Of a stretch of 45,413 nucleotides of DNA, positions 33,197 to 41,316 are shown piece by piece. The DNA lies in NCBI GenBank assembly GCA_016292145.1, contig JAEFBA010000011.1, positions 1-45,413 on the forward strand, read 5' to 3'. The stretch is from Saccharofermentans sp. GTDB lineage: Bacteria; Bacillota; Clostridia; Saccharofermentanales; Saccharofermentanaceae. A program made the translations under genes and the position numbers. The number at the start of each line of letters is the position of its first letter. The first letter of the stretch is position 1. The notes beneath the pieces are model-generated. The model did no database searches, had not been told where the DNA came from, and worked only from the letters and a program-made list of their open reading frames with translations.

Positions 33197-34681
33197 ATGT
33201 TTAAAATCGGTTTTTCCAATGACAAGTATGTAGAGCTGCAGAGCCAGCACATCAGAGAGCGCGTCGATAAGTTCGGCGGCAAGCTTTATCTGGAGTTCGG
33301 CGGTAAGTTGTTTGACGACTATCACGCATCAAGAGTATTGCCGGGTTTTGAACCTGACAGCAAGATCAGAATGCTTAAGGCTCTTTCTGAAGACGCCGAG
33401 ATCGTTATCGCGATCAACGCTGATGCCATTGAGAAGAATAAGAGAAGAGGAGACCTGGGCATTACCTATGACCAGGAAGTGCTCCGCCTGATCGATGCTT
33501 TCACGGAGTTCGGACTCTTTGTAGGAAGCGTTGTTATTACCCAGTTTGCAGGCCAGCCTCTGGCCGAGAAGTTCGAAGCAAGGCTCAGAGGCCTTGGCGT
33601 TAAGTCCTACAGACATTATCCCATCGCAGGATATCCTTCAGACATTCCGCTTATCGTAAGTGAAGACGGTTACGGTAAGAATGATTATATCGAGACAACA
33701 AGAAAGCTCGTTGTCGTAACTGCTCCGGGCCCCGGTTCGGGAAAGATGGCTACTTGCCTTTCCCAGCTCTATCATGAGAATAAGCGCGGCATCAAGGCAG
33801 GTTATGCCAAGTTCGAGACATTCCCTATCTGGTCGATCCCTCTGCAGCACCCCGTAAATGTTGCTTATGAGGCAGCAACAGCTGACCTGGCTGATGTCAA
33901 CATGATCGATCCTTTCCATCTTGAGGCTTACGGAAAGACCACGGTTAACTACAACAGAGACGTTGAGATCTTCCCCGTAGTCAATGCGATCTTCGAGAAG
34001 ATCTACGGCGAGAGCCCTTACAAGTCACCTACGGACATGGGCGTCAACATGGCAGGCTTTGCAATTATCGACGATGAGGCATGCCAGGAGGCTTCAAGAC
34101 AGGAGATCATCAGAAGATATTATGAGGCCAAGATGGCAACACGTGCCGGCAACTCAGACGGTTCCGACGTTACCAAGATCGAGTTTCTCATGAAGAAATC
34201 CGGAATCAATATTTCAGACCGCCGCGTTATCGGAGCAGCTTCCGTACGTTCCGAATCCACAGGCGCTCCCGCAGTTGCATTGGAGCTCCCTGACGGACGC
34301 ATGGTCACAGGCAAGACCACACCGCTCCTCGGACCTGCTTCTGCTGCGCTCCTTAATGCTCTTAAGGTCCTCGCGGGAATCTCACATGACATTCCTTTGA
34401 TCTCACCTAATGTTATCGAGCCTATCTCTGACCTTAAGGTCAATCACATGGGCAATCACAACCCGAGACTTCATACGGATGAGGTCCTCATCGCTCTTGC
34501 GATCAGTGCTGCCACCAACCCGGTAGCAGAGCTCGCAATGCAGCAGATCGGAAATCTCGCTAACAGCGACGCTCATTCCACGACCATGATGAGTTCAGTA
34601 GACCTCAATATGTTCCACAAGCTCGGCATCAACCTTACTTGTGAGCCTATCTACGAGACAAAGAAGCTCTATCACAGATAA
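33197..34681 (+). CDS. DUF1846 family protein
   Basis: A 494-residue protein conserved in Firmicutes. MFKIGFSNDKYVELQSQHI, LYLEFGGKLFDDYHASRVLP, the glycine-rich loop VTAPGPGSGKMATCLSQLYH, and NHNPRLHTDEVLIALAISAA are hallmarks of DUF1846. The loop looks like a nucleotide-binding site, but no activity has been established to my knowledge. GGGAGGG lies 8 bases before the ATG. Strong codon bias suggests good expression. Own promoter and terminator. Confidence 0.9.
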   Translation: MFKIGFSNDKYVELQSQHIRERVDKFGGKLYLEFGGKLFDDYHASRVLPGFEPDSKIRMLKALSEDAEIVIAINADAIEKNKRRGDLGITYDQEVLRLIDAFTEFGLFVGSVVITQFAGQPLAEKFEARLRGLGVKSYRHYPIAGYPSDIPLIVSEDGYGKNDYIETTRKLVVVTAPGPGSGKMATCLSQLYHENKRGIKAGYAKFETFPIWSIPLQHPVNVAYEAATADLADVNMIDPFHLEAYGKTTVNYNRDVEIFPVVNAIFEKIYGESPYKSPTDMGVNMAGFAIIDDEACQEASRQEIIRRYYEAKMATRAGNSDGSDVTKIEFLMKKSGINISDRRVIGAASVRSESTGAPAVALELPDGRMVTGKTTPLLGPASAALLNALKVLAGISHDIPLISPNVIEPISDLKVNHMGNHNPRLHTDEVLIALAISAATNPVAELAMQQIGNLANSDAHSTTMMSSVDLNMFHKLGINLTCEPIYETKKLYHR

Positions 34682-34698
34682 AAAGATAACGTTTTAAC

Positions 34699-34734
34699 GG
34701 CGGTCCCGTTTTTTCGGGGCCGCCATATTTTCTT
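34699..34734 (+). terminator. Intrinsic terminator after the DUF1846 gene
   Basis: GGCGGTCCC (34699-34707) pairs with GGGGCCGCC (34716-34724), with one T-G, followed by ATATTTTCTTT. It ends at the start codon of the next gene. Confidence 0.88.
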
Positions 34735-34735
34735 T

Positions 34736-35740
34736 ATGCAGCAAACAGATTCAGCCAAAAGGAACGGGACGATCGATATGATCCGCATTATCGCCAGCTT
34801 CGCGGTGGTGCTTTGTCATGTCCCTTTTCCTGAGCCGTACACTCATGGTTCGATGGCGGTTACAAGATTTGCTGTTCCGTTTTTCTTTATGGTTGCCGGA
34901 TGGTTTCTTTTCACACCCGGTGACAGCAAGGATATCTGCGAGAAGAGGATAAAGAAGTCCCTAAAGGCCACTGTCCGCATGTCGGTCATCTGCACATTGC
35001 TTTATGTTGTCGTAAATACGGTGAACTGCGTGCTGAGAGGCCGCGATATGTTTTACTGGTTTACTTCGTGGATGAGCTGGGAGACACTTCTGAATCTGGT
35101 TGCCTTCAATTACGGCCAGCTCATAAGCTCCATGATGTGGTATCTGTTCGCATATATTTATGTCCTGCTCATTCTGTTAGTGCTGAATAATACGGGATTC
35201 CTTAAGAAAATATATTTCCTTATCCCTGTGCTCCTCATAGTAAATCTGGTAATGGCAGATACGCTGGAGATAAGGTGGTTTCATGTCGGCAACTGGTTAC
35301 TGACCGCTCTGCCGTTTGTCCTTCTCGGTATTTTCCTGAGAGAGAAGCCGGATCTGATCGGGCGTCTTTCGAAGATAACGTTATGGATCATGATAATTGC
35401 AGGAGCCGGCATGACCGTGGCAGAGTCACTTGTTTTCCACGAGCACGTCCTTTATGTCGGAACACTTTTTATGTCGTTCGGCCTGTTCTGCCTATCGATC
35501 AAATACGCAGACAGGAAATGGCCGGAGCCCCTGTGTGATTTCGGAACTTACTGCACGCCTTTTATATTCTTTATGCACTGCGCCGTAAGAGACGTTGCCT
35601 ATTCGATATTCGGAATGCCTGAGGGAGGCTTAAGATTTGTAATGCCTCTTATCATCTTTATCTTTACGTCACTTATTTCCATGGTGATCGTAATAGTCAA
35701 AAAGAATCTGCCTTCAAAAGCTTTGGCAGAAGAATCGTAA
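34736..35740 (+). CDS. Acyltransferase 3 family membrane protein
   Basis: A 334-residue protein with about ten membrane helices. NGTIDMIRIIASFAVVLCHV at the N-terminus (with the family His) and TRFAVPFFFMVAGWFLF are the acyltransferase-3 (OafA/WecH/YiaH) signature. Such proteins O-acylate extracellular polysaccharide or wall glycans. The ATG directly follows a terminator and lacks a clear ribosome binding site; a later ATG at 34778 would cut the conserved N-terminal motif, so 34736 is kept with reserve. Substrate unknown. Confidence 0.83.
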   Translation: MQQTDSAKRNGTIDMIRIIASFAVVLCHVPFPEPYTHGSMAVTRFAVPFFFMVAGWFLFTPGDSKDICEKRIKKSLKATVRMSVICTLLYVVVNTVNCVLRGRDMFYWFTSWMSWETLLNLVAFNYGQLISSMMWYLFAYIYVLLILLVLNNTGFLKKIYFLIPVLLIVNLVMADTLEIRWFHVGNWLLTALPFVLLGIFLREKPDLIGRLSKITLWIMIIAGAGMTVAESLVFHEHVLYVGTLFMSFGLFCLSIKYADRKWPEPLCDFGTYCTPFIFFMHCAVRDVAYSIFGMPEGGLRFVMPLIIFIFTSLISMVIVIVKKNLPSKALAEES

Positions 35741-35767
35741 AAACATTTTCCGTTTGAAATTACGCTG

Positions 35768-35796
35768 TTGACAAATGGTGCAAACAGTTTCATAAT
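35768..35796 (+). promoter_or_regulatory. Promoter of the ctsR-mcsA-mcsB-clpC operon
   Basis: A perfect -35 TTGACA (35768-35773), a 17-base spacer, and -10 CATAAT (35791-35796). The expected start of transcription falls at the edge of the CtsR operator. Confidence 0.85.
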
Positions 35797-35802
35797 CTTG
35801 TT

Positions 35803-35831
35803 AGTCAAAGAAAGTCAAAGTCAAAGTCAAA
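35803..35831 (+). promoter_or_regulatory. CtsR operator with extra tandem half-sites
   Basis: AGTCAAA at 35803-35809 and AGTCAAA at 35813-35819 are separated by three bases, the exact geometry of the CtsR heptamer direct repeat (consensus GGTCAAA-N3-GGTCAAA). Two further GTCAAA copies follow at once at 35820-35825 and 35826-35831. It lies just past the -10, where bound CtsR would block transcription. Confidence 0.9.
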
Positions 35832-35883
35832 AAAGAGCAAAGTGTGGAAATGACCTTTGATAAAGCGGAAGGAGGACAAGCTT

Positions 35884-36345
35884 GTGGCTAGACTGGTTGA
35901 TGTAATTGAGCAGATGATCAAAGAGATGGTCGACGAGAATGATGGTACAGCGACGATCTGCAGAAGCCAATTGGCAGAGCAGGCAAATTGTGTGCCGTCC
36001 CAGATCACATATGTGCTTTCGACGAGATTCTCGGGCGGAAGCGGATATATAGTCGAGAGCAGAAGAGGCGGCGGCGGACAGATCACCATCACGAGAGTCA
36101 ATCATGTCGGTCCTGCCGAGTATCTTAAGGCAATAATCGACAGCGTGGGCGATGACCTTTCGCAGCAGCAGGCAAAGAATCTTCTGACAAATGCGGTGAC
36201 CGTCGGTGCCATGACTTCAAAGGAAGGTACGGCCATCATGGCTGCAGTATCCGACAGGGCTCTTGCAAGGGTTGATTCGGATATCAGATCTGTCTTAAGA
36301 GCTGACATCTTCAAGCATGCACTGCTCGGACTTATGGTGACGTGA
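35884..36345 (+). CDS. ctsR: Class III heat-shock repressor CtsR
   Basis: A 153-residue winged-helix repressor of clp and stress genes. MARLVDVIEQMIKEMV is the normal N-terminus, CRSQLAEQANCVPSQITYVL the recognition region, and VESRRGGGGQITITRV the glycine-rich beta-wing (about 58-72) that senses heat in Bacillus. The GTG at 35884 is chosen because GGAGG at 35871-35875 is 8 bases upstream and the family starts MARL. It should autoregulate through the operator at 35803-35831. Confidence 0.96.
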   Translation: MARLVDVIEQMIKEMVDENDGTATICRSQLAEQANCVPSQITYVLSTRFSGGSGYIVESRRGGGGQITITRVNHVGPAEYLKAIIDSVGDDLSQQQAKNLLTNAVTVGAMTSKEGTAIMAAVSDRALARVDSDIRSVLRADIFKHALLGLMVT

Positions 36346-36376
36346 ATAAAGGGATTACAAAAGGAGAAAAAAGTAT

Positions 36377-37051
36377 ATGAGATGTGAAAGATGCGGTAAG
36401 GAACTTACCAACAGGATAATAAAGATCAACGGTGTCACGTACTGTGAGAACTGTGCGAGGCTCATGGGTTATGACAGATTTCTCAAAGATCCGTCTGACC
36501 TTCTGGGCAATCCGTTCTCGCCGTTAGACCAGATCGCTTCGTCATTGATGCAGATGAGCGAGCTTGACTTCGGCAACAGCACGCTTACCTGCCCCAAGTG
36601 CGGAATGACATTAAGGGAATTCGAGAATGAGGGACGCGTAGGATGCATCGAGTGCTACAACACCTTTAACGACAACATCGTAAGGGAGATGTTCAAGCAG
36701 CAGGGCAACAGCGAATATGCCGGAAGGCTTCCCGCGCAGTCGGCTGACACCGATGCGGACACAATGGAGATCCCGCAGAATATCAAGAAAGCGGCTCCCA
36801 AAGCAAAGGAGATCGAATTAACAGAGAAAGAACCGGCTGCTCCTGTCAAAGAGACTCAGGAAGCAAAGCCCGCAGCAAAGAGCGGGAAAGGCCTTACTCT
36901 TGATCAGCTCATGAAGGCGGACCTGGGAATGCTCTCTGACGAAGATCTCGAAAAGGGCATCAAGGTCGCAGCAGATGCTGAGGAATACAAACTCGCTTCA
37001 AGACTCAGAGATGAGCTTAAGGGCAGAAAGGAAGGTGAAGGCAATGTCTGA
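36377..37051 (+). CDS. mcsA: McsA-like zinc-finger/UVR-motif protein
   Basis: A 224-residue partner and activator of the McsB arginine kinase in Firmicutes. Four CxxC pairs bind zinc: MRCERCGKEL, YCENCARLMG, TCPKCGMTLREF and GCIECYNTF. An Ala/Lys/Glu/Pro-rich linker (about 120-175) is longer than in Bacillus. The C-terminal UVR motif (about 195-220, LEKGIKVAADAEEYKLASRL) completes the protein. AAGGAG lies 12 bases before the ATG. It overlaps mcsB by 8 bases. Confidence 0.92.
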   Translation: MRCERCGKELTNRIIKINGVTYCENCARLMGYDRFLKDPSDLLGNPFSPLDQIASSLMQMSELDFGNSTLTCPKCGMTLREFENEGRVGCIECYNTFNDNIVREMFKQQGNSEYAGRLPAQSADTDADTMEIPQNIKKAAPKAKEIELTEKEPAAPVKETQEAKPAAKSGKGLTLDQLMKADLGMLSDEDLEKGIKVAADAEEYKLASRLRDELKGRKEGEGNV

Positions 37052-38069
37052 ATGGTATACGAATGACGGCAAAGATAATGACGTTGTACTCTCCACCAAA
37101 GCATGCATCGTACGTAACATCAAAGGCTATAACTTTATGCCGAGATTGGACGATAAGGACTGTCAGAGCCTTTTAGAGACTATCGACAAGGCGATCGACA
37201 GGAATGTTTATACGGGAGGCAATGCATCTGATCTTGATAAGAATACTATCTTAAGACTTACAAGACTTCAGATCCTCGGAAGAGAAGCAAGCCAGCTGGC
37301 AAATCCGGAGAGGAAAGCCTTCTACTACAACGATGACGTAAGTCTCTCTGTCGCAGTCGGCGCAGGCGAGCACCTTACCGTAAAGGCAATGGCAGCAGGA
37401 CACGATATCAGCGTTTACAAGAAAGCCGAGGAGGCAGTGCTCGATCTCGAGAGCAAGCTCGACATCGCATTTACCGAGAACTACGGATTCCTTACATCCA
37501 ACGTAAGGCTCGCAGGAACAGGACTTAAAGTGCTCTATACGGTATCGCTTCCGGCTATCTCGAAGACCGAAGGCGGCATCGCGGCACTTTCCCAGCGTGT
37601 CAGCCAGTATGAATGGTCCATCTATCCGTTCGCTGAAAGAGGCGAGATCGCGGATTCGGATGTCTACATCATCGCAAGCGTAAACACATTGGGTGTTACG
37701 GAAGATGAACTGCTGAAGCGCGGCGAGATGCTCATAGCAGATGTCATCAAGGCTGAGAGGGCATTAAGGGATGAGATCGCAGCCAACAAGAAAGACCAGT
37801 CTGCCGATATCTACGGCAGATCTTACGGCACATTGAGATATGCCAACATAATCTCCAGGAGCGAGGCTCTGCAGGCATTAGGGTGGCTGAGGCTCTATCA
37901 CGATTACGATGATTCCGGTGATATCAGGATATCCTGGAATACCATCGATAAGCTTACGATGGATATCCTCTGGGAGCCGGAAGCTCCTTCGAGGAAGAGC
38001 AGCCAGAGCCTGGCTTCACAGAAGTTCAGAGCAGAAGGGATCAGAAAGATTTTGAAAGGGGTTGATTGA
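37044..38069 (+). CDS. mcsB: McsB-like protein, probable arginine pseudokinase
   Basis: A 341-residue ATP:guanido phosphotransferase family protein at the mcsB position. McsB phosphorylates arginines to mark proteins for ClpCP. The fold is recognisable (GFLTSNVRLAGTGLKVLYTV at 148-167, RSYGTL at 259-264), but residues that do the chemistry in Bacillus McsB are changed: SSRIRLARN is STKACIVRN (17-25), NEEDH is AGEH-like (107-110), and the catalytic Cys of TSCPTNVGTG is replaced (TSNVRLAGTG). The residue comparison is from memory of B. subtilis McsB. The ATG at 37044 is supported by GGAAGG and by the mcsA overlap. It may act as an adaptor only. Confidence 0.82.
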   Translation: MSEWYTNDGKDNDVVLSTKACIVRNIKGYNFMPRLDDKDCQSLLETIDKAIDRNVYTGGNASDLDKNTILRLTRLQILGREASQLANPERKAFYYNDDVSLSVAVGAGEHLTVKAMAAGHDISVYKKAEEAVLDLESKLDIAFTENYGFLTSNVRLAGTGLKVLYTVSLPAISKTEGGIAALSQRVSQYEWSIYPFAERGEIADSDVYIIASVNTLGVTEDELLKRGEMLIADVIKAERALRDEIAANKKDQSADIYGRSYGTLRYANIISRSEALQALGWLRLYHDYDDSGDIRISWNTIDKLTMDILWEPEAPSRKSSQSLASQKFRAEGIRKILKGVD

Positions 38070-38070
38070 A

Positions 38071-40728
38071 ATGAGGATCACTGAAGATACAGCAAAGGTG
38101 CTCGCAGTAGCGAGCATCATGGCAGATGAAAGACATACATCACTTATAAGGGATACCATACTTTTCGCGGCATTATGCGTAACGGATACACCTGCAAAGG
38201 ATATCCTCGAAGAGAACGTTCCGGATCTCTCCGTAGTAATCGAGCGTCTGGGTGTCGAAGGCAGTTATGACCTTGATGAGGCGGCCGTTAAGATGCTTGC
38301 GGACAGGGCTTTCCAGAACCTCCGTATTGACGTGAAGAGGATCTTCGCGAATGCGGCAGAACTGTCCAGAAGGACAGGCTTTAAGGGTGCCGTTAATCCC
38401 GAACACATCCTGTTCGTCATTATGTCCCGTAAGATCTCCAACCATCCGGAGATCTTCTCGAGCCTTGAAGCGGCAGGCTGTGATCTCGAAGGCATCAGAT
38501 CTTCGATCATAAATGTATTTAATGAACAGGCAGAGCAGGCAAGGGATGAAGGCCGCGCATTTGGCGAGGGCTCAGATGACGACCAGGATCCTTCGGATGC
38601 AATGGCTTCCGCAAGAAGACCGGCCGGCAAGGCTGGCGGCAAATCCGGCCATAAGACTCTCGACAAGTTCGGCAAGAACCTGACAGAGCTCGCGAAGCAG
38701 GGCAAGATCGATCCGGTAATAGGACGTGAGGAAGAGATCTCCAGAGTCATGCAGATCCTTATCCGCCGCACAAAGAACAATCCCTGCCTCGTAGGTGACC
38801 CGGGTGTAGGTAAGACTGCGATCGCAGAGGGCCTTGCGCTGAAGATCGCCGAGAATAATGTTCCTGATGTCATCAAGGGCAAGATCGTCTACAGCATGGA
38901 GATGGGCTCTATGGTTGCCGGCTCCAAGTACAGAGGCGAATTCGAAGAGCGCATCAAGAACATGTTAGATGAGGCGGTTGCCGATCCTAACGTAATCCTG
39001 TTCATTGACGAGATCCATACACTTGTCGGTGCAGGCGATACATCCGGCGGCTCCATGGATGCTGCAAACATCATGAAGCCTCTTCTTACAAAGAATGAGC
39101 TCCAGATCATCGGTGCTACGACTTTAGATGAATACTCCAAGTTCATCGAGAAGGACCACGCTCTCGAGAGAAGATTCCAGAAGGTCCTTATCGAAGAGCC
39201 TTCTATCGAAGACGCCATCGCCATCATGAAGGGATTGAGGTCCAAGTATGAAGACCACCACAAGATCCATATTCCGGACGATGTATTAGAGCAGTCCGTA
39301 AGACTTTCCGCGAGATATGTATCTGACAGATTCCTTCCCGATAAGGCTATCGACCTAGTTGATGAGGCAGCTGCCGCAAAGCGCATCAACTACGCTGATT
39401 CCAAGGTTAAGAACGATCTTGAGAAGAAGATCGAAGAGATAAAGGCAAAGAAGAAGACTGCTGTAGACGCACAGGATTTCGAAGCTGCCCAGACCCTCAA
39501 AGAGGAAGAAGAGAAGCTTACAGAAAAGCTCTCGCTCCTTCAGGATAAGGTCAAGCCCGATGAGAACGGCTTCACGGGCACACTCACTGTCGATGATGTT
39601 GCCCTGGTCCTCGCAAAATGGACCGGTATCCCGACTACGAAGATCACTGAATCTGATGCAGATAAGCTCAAGAATCTTGAAGCAGAACTCGAGAAGAGAG
39701 TAGTCGGCCAGGATGAGGCAGTCCATGCGATCGCCAAGGCCATCCGCCGCGGAAGACTCGGTCTTAAGGATGAGAAGAGACCTTCAGGCACGTTCATCTT
39801 CTTAGGTACGACCGGTGTCGGAAAGACTGAGCTCGCGAAGGCTCTAGCTGAAGTAATGTTCGGCAATGAGAGCGCTCTTGTAAGAATCGATATGTCCGAA
39901 TATATGGAGAAGCATGACGTTTCAAGACTTATCGGTGCGCCTCCGGGATATGTCGGATACGATGAGGGCGGCCAGCTCACAGAGGCAGTCAGAAGACATC
40001 CTTATTCAGTAGTTCTTTTCGATGAGATCGAGAAGGCACATCCTGAGATCTTCAACACGATGCTCCAGGTATTGGATGACGGACGTCTCACTGACGGTCA
40101 CGGCAGAACGGTCGACTTCAGAAATACGATCATCATCATGACTTCCAATATCGGCGCGAGAATGCTCGTAGGCAGCGAAGGCAGAAGGATCGGTTTCTCG
40201 ATGGCTGACGAGAATGATAAGGACGAACTCTCCAGAGAGGGCCTCTACGGCGGCAAGTCCTATGACGAAGCTAAGAAGGTCGTAATCGACGAGCTTAAGA
40301 AAACATTTACGCCTGAGTTTGTTAACCGTGTAGACGACATCATCTTCTTCCGTATGCTCGGCAAGGAGTCCCTCATCAAGATCGTCGACATCCTTATGAA
40401 GCAGGTAGGCAAGAGGATAAGGGATCTCGGTATGGAGATCGAGCTTACAGAGAGCGCGAAAGAACTCCTCGCCAAGAAGGGTTACGATCCGCAGTACGGT
40501 GCAAGACCTCTTAGAAGAGTCATTACATCCATGGTCGAAGACCGCTTCTCCGAAGCAATGCTCGACGGCATCGTTAAGCCCGGACACCTCGCTATCATCG
40601 ATGCAGTGGAGACAACTGATCCTGACGCGATCCTTGCTCAGGGCAGCGCTGCCGAAGACGGCAAGGTCATAGTCATCAAGGATGGCGGAGAGCTTGATGT
40701 CAGCATCGAGAAAATGCAGCTGAAGTAA
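38071..40728 (+). CDS. clpC: ATP-dependent Clp protease ATPase ClpC
   Basis: An 885-residue AAA+ unfoldase for ClpP. Order: Clp-N domain (about 1-145), linker, AAA1 (about 200-400) with Walker A GDPGVGKTA and Walker B ILFIDEIH, a UVR-containing middle coiled region (about 425-495), and AAA2 (about 530-800) with GTTGVGKTE and VVLFDEIEKAHPEIF, then a ClpB-D2-small domain. The N-domain is divergent: the usual GxxHNNIGTEHILLGL of the first repeat is RHTSLIRDTILFAAL, while the second keeps NPEHILF. The ATG at 38071 has AAAGGGG 9 bases upstream. Last gene of the CtsR operon. Confidence 0.95.
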   Translation: MRITEDTAKVLAVASIMADERHTSLIRDTILFAALCVTDTPAKDILEENVPDLSVVIERLGVEGSYDLDEAAVKMLADRAFQNLRIDVKRIFANAAELSRRTGFKGAVNPEHILFVIMSRKISNHPEIFSSLEAAGCDLEGIRSSIINVFNEQAEQARDEGRAFGEGSDDDQDPSDAMASARRPAGKAGGKSGHKTLDKFGKNLTELAKQGKIDPVIGREEEISRVMQILIRRTKNNPCLVGDPGVGKTAIAEGLALKIAENNVPDVIKGKIVYSMEMGSMVAGSKYRGEFEERIKNMLDEAVADPNVILFIDEIHTLVGAGDTSGGSMDAANIMKPLLTKNELQIIGATTLDEYSKFIEKDHALERRFQKVLIEEPSIEDAIAIMKGLRSKYEDHHKIHIPDDVLEQSVRLSARYVSDRFLPDKAIDLVDEAAAAKRINYADSKVKNDLEKKIEEIKAKKKTAVDAQDFEAAQTLKEEEEKLTEKLSLLQDKVKPDENGFTGTLTVDDVALVLAKWTGIPTTKITESDADKLKNLEAELEKRVVGQDEAVHAIAKAIRRGRLGLKDEKRPSGTFIFLGTTGVGKTELAKALAEVMFGNESALVRIDMSEYMEKHDVSRLIGAPPGYVGYDEGGQLTEAVRRHPYSVVLFDEIEKAHPEIFNTMLQVLDDGRLTDGHGRTVDFRNTIIIMTSNIGARMLVGSEGRRIGFSMADENDKDELSREGLYGGKSYDEAKKVVIDELKKTFTPEFVNRVDDIIFFRMLGKESLIKIVDILMKQVGKRIRDLGMEIELTESAKELLAKKGYDPQYGARPLRRVITSMVEDRFSEAMLDGIVKPGHLAIIDAVETTDPDAILAQGSAAEDGKVIVIKDGGELDVSIEKMQLK

Positions 40729-40756
40729 AAGCTTGAACTTAAGTGATTTATAGGGT

Positions 40757-40790
40757 GGCGGATTCTATATGAGTCCGCCATTTAATTATT
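40757..40790 (+). terminator. Intrinsic terminator after clpC
   Basis: GGCGGATTC (40757-40765) pairs with GAGTCCGCC (40771-40779), one T-G pair, followed by ATTTAATTATTT. From here the DNA becomes clearly AT-rich; 40791-40968 has no recognisable gene. Confidence 0.8.
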
Positions 40791-40968
40791 TCAGTGCTTT
40801 TGTTTAATTGGCCAATTCGCTTATAGTTTTTTTGTTGGTTATTTCGCTTGGATAAGGATTGTTCAATAAATAATCTTTTACTAAAATCAAATTGTTTTAA
40901 TTTAGTTGCTTCACTCTTACGGGGAGAGATTTATGTGAGGCAACGTTTTCTTTAGAAAGGGGATTAAT

Positions 40969-41316
40969 ATGAAAAAACTAGTTTCTGCGATTATCTCAAT
41001 TGTTTTGTTGCTGTCTCTAGCTACACCATGCTTTGCAACATACTATCGTACAGGGTGGTTTAAGAGCGGTTCTACGTATGCTAAATATTCTTGTGATGGT
41101 ACATGGGACATGGCAACAGATATAAAGCTTGCAGCTGAAGGGTGTCAAGGTTCAAAAAGTTTGGGAGCAAAGGTTCAGTATTATGATTTTTGCGATGATG
41201 AACATCCGAGACAAGTCAAATATTTCCATTTGTTCTCAACTTATGGATATGTTATTTCTGCTGGCAAAGGTGGCGACGAGCCTTATAAGGCATTAAGAAA
41301 ATACGTTTACGGTTGA
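40969..41316 (+). CDS. Small secreted cysteine-containing protein (possible bacteriocin-like peptide)
   Basis: A 115-residue protein with a clear Sec signal peptide (1-23, MKKLVSAIISIVLLLSLATP then CFA before TYY). The mature part has three cysteines (Cys42, Cys59, Cys75), many Tyr/Lys/Gly residues, and no known domain. GAAAGGGG lies 7 bases before the ATG. Its stop overlaps the start of an FtsX-type permease, and an ABC ATPase follows. Lactococcin-972-type loci have this order, but I cannot see that family's sequence signature here, so a bacteriocin is only a possibility. It could equally be a sensor ligand. Confidence 0.7.
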   Translation: MKKLVSAIISIVLLLSLATPCFATYYRTGWFKSGSTYAKYSCDGTWDMATDIKLAAEGCQGSKSLGAKVQYYDFCDDEHPRQVKYFHLFSTYGYVISAGKGGDEPYKALRKYVYG

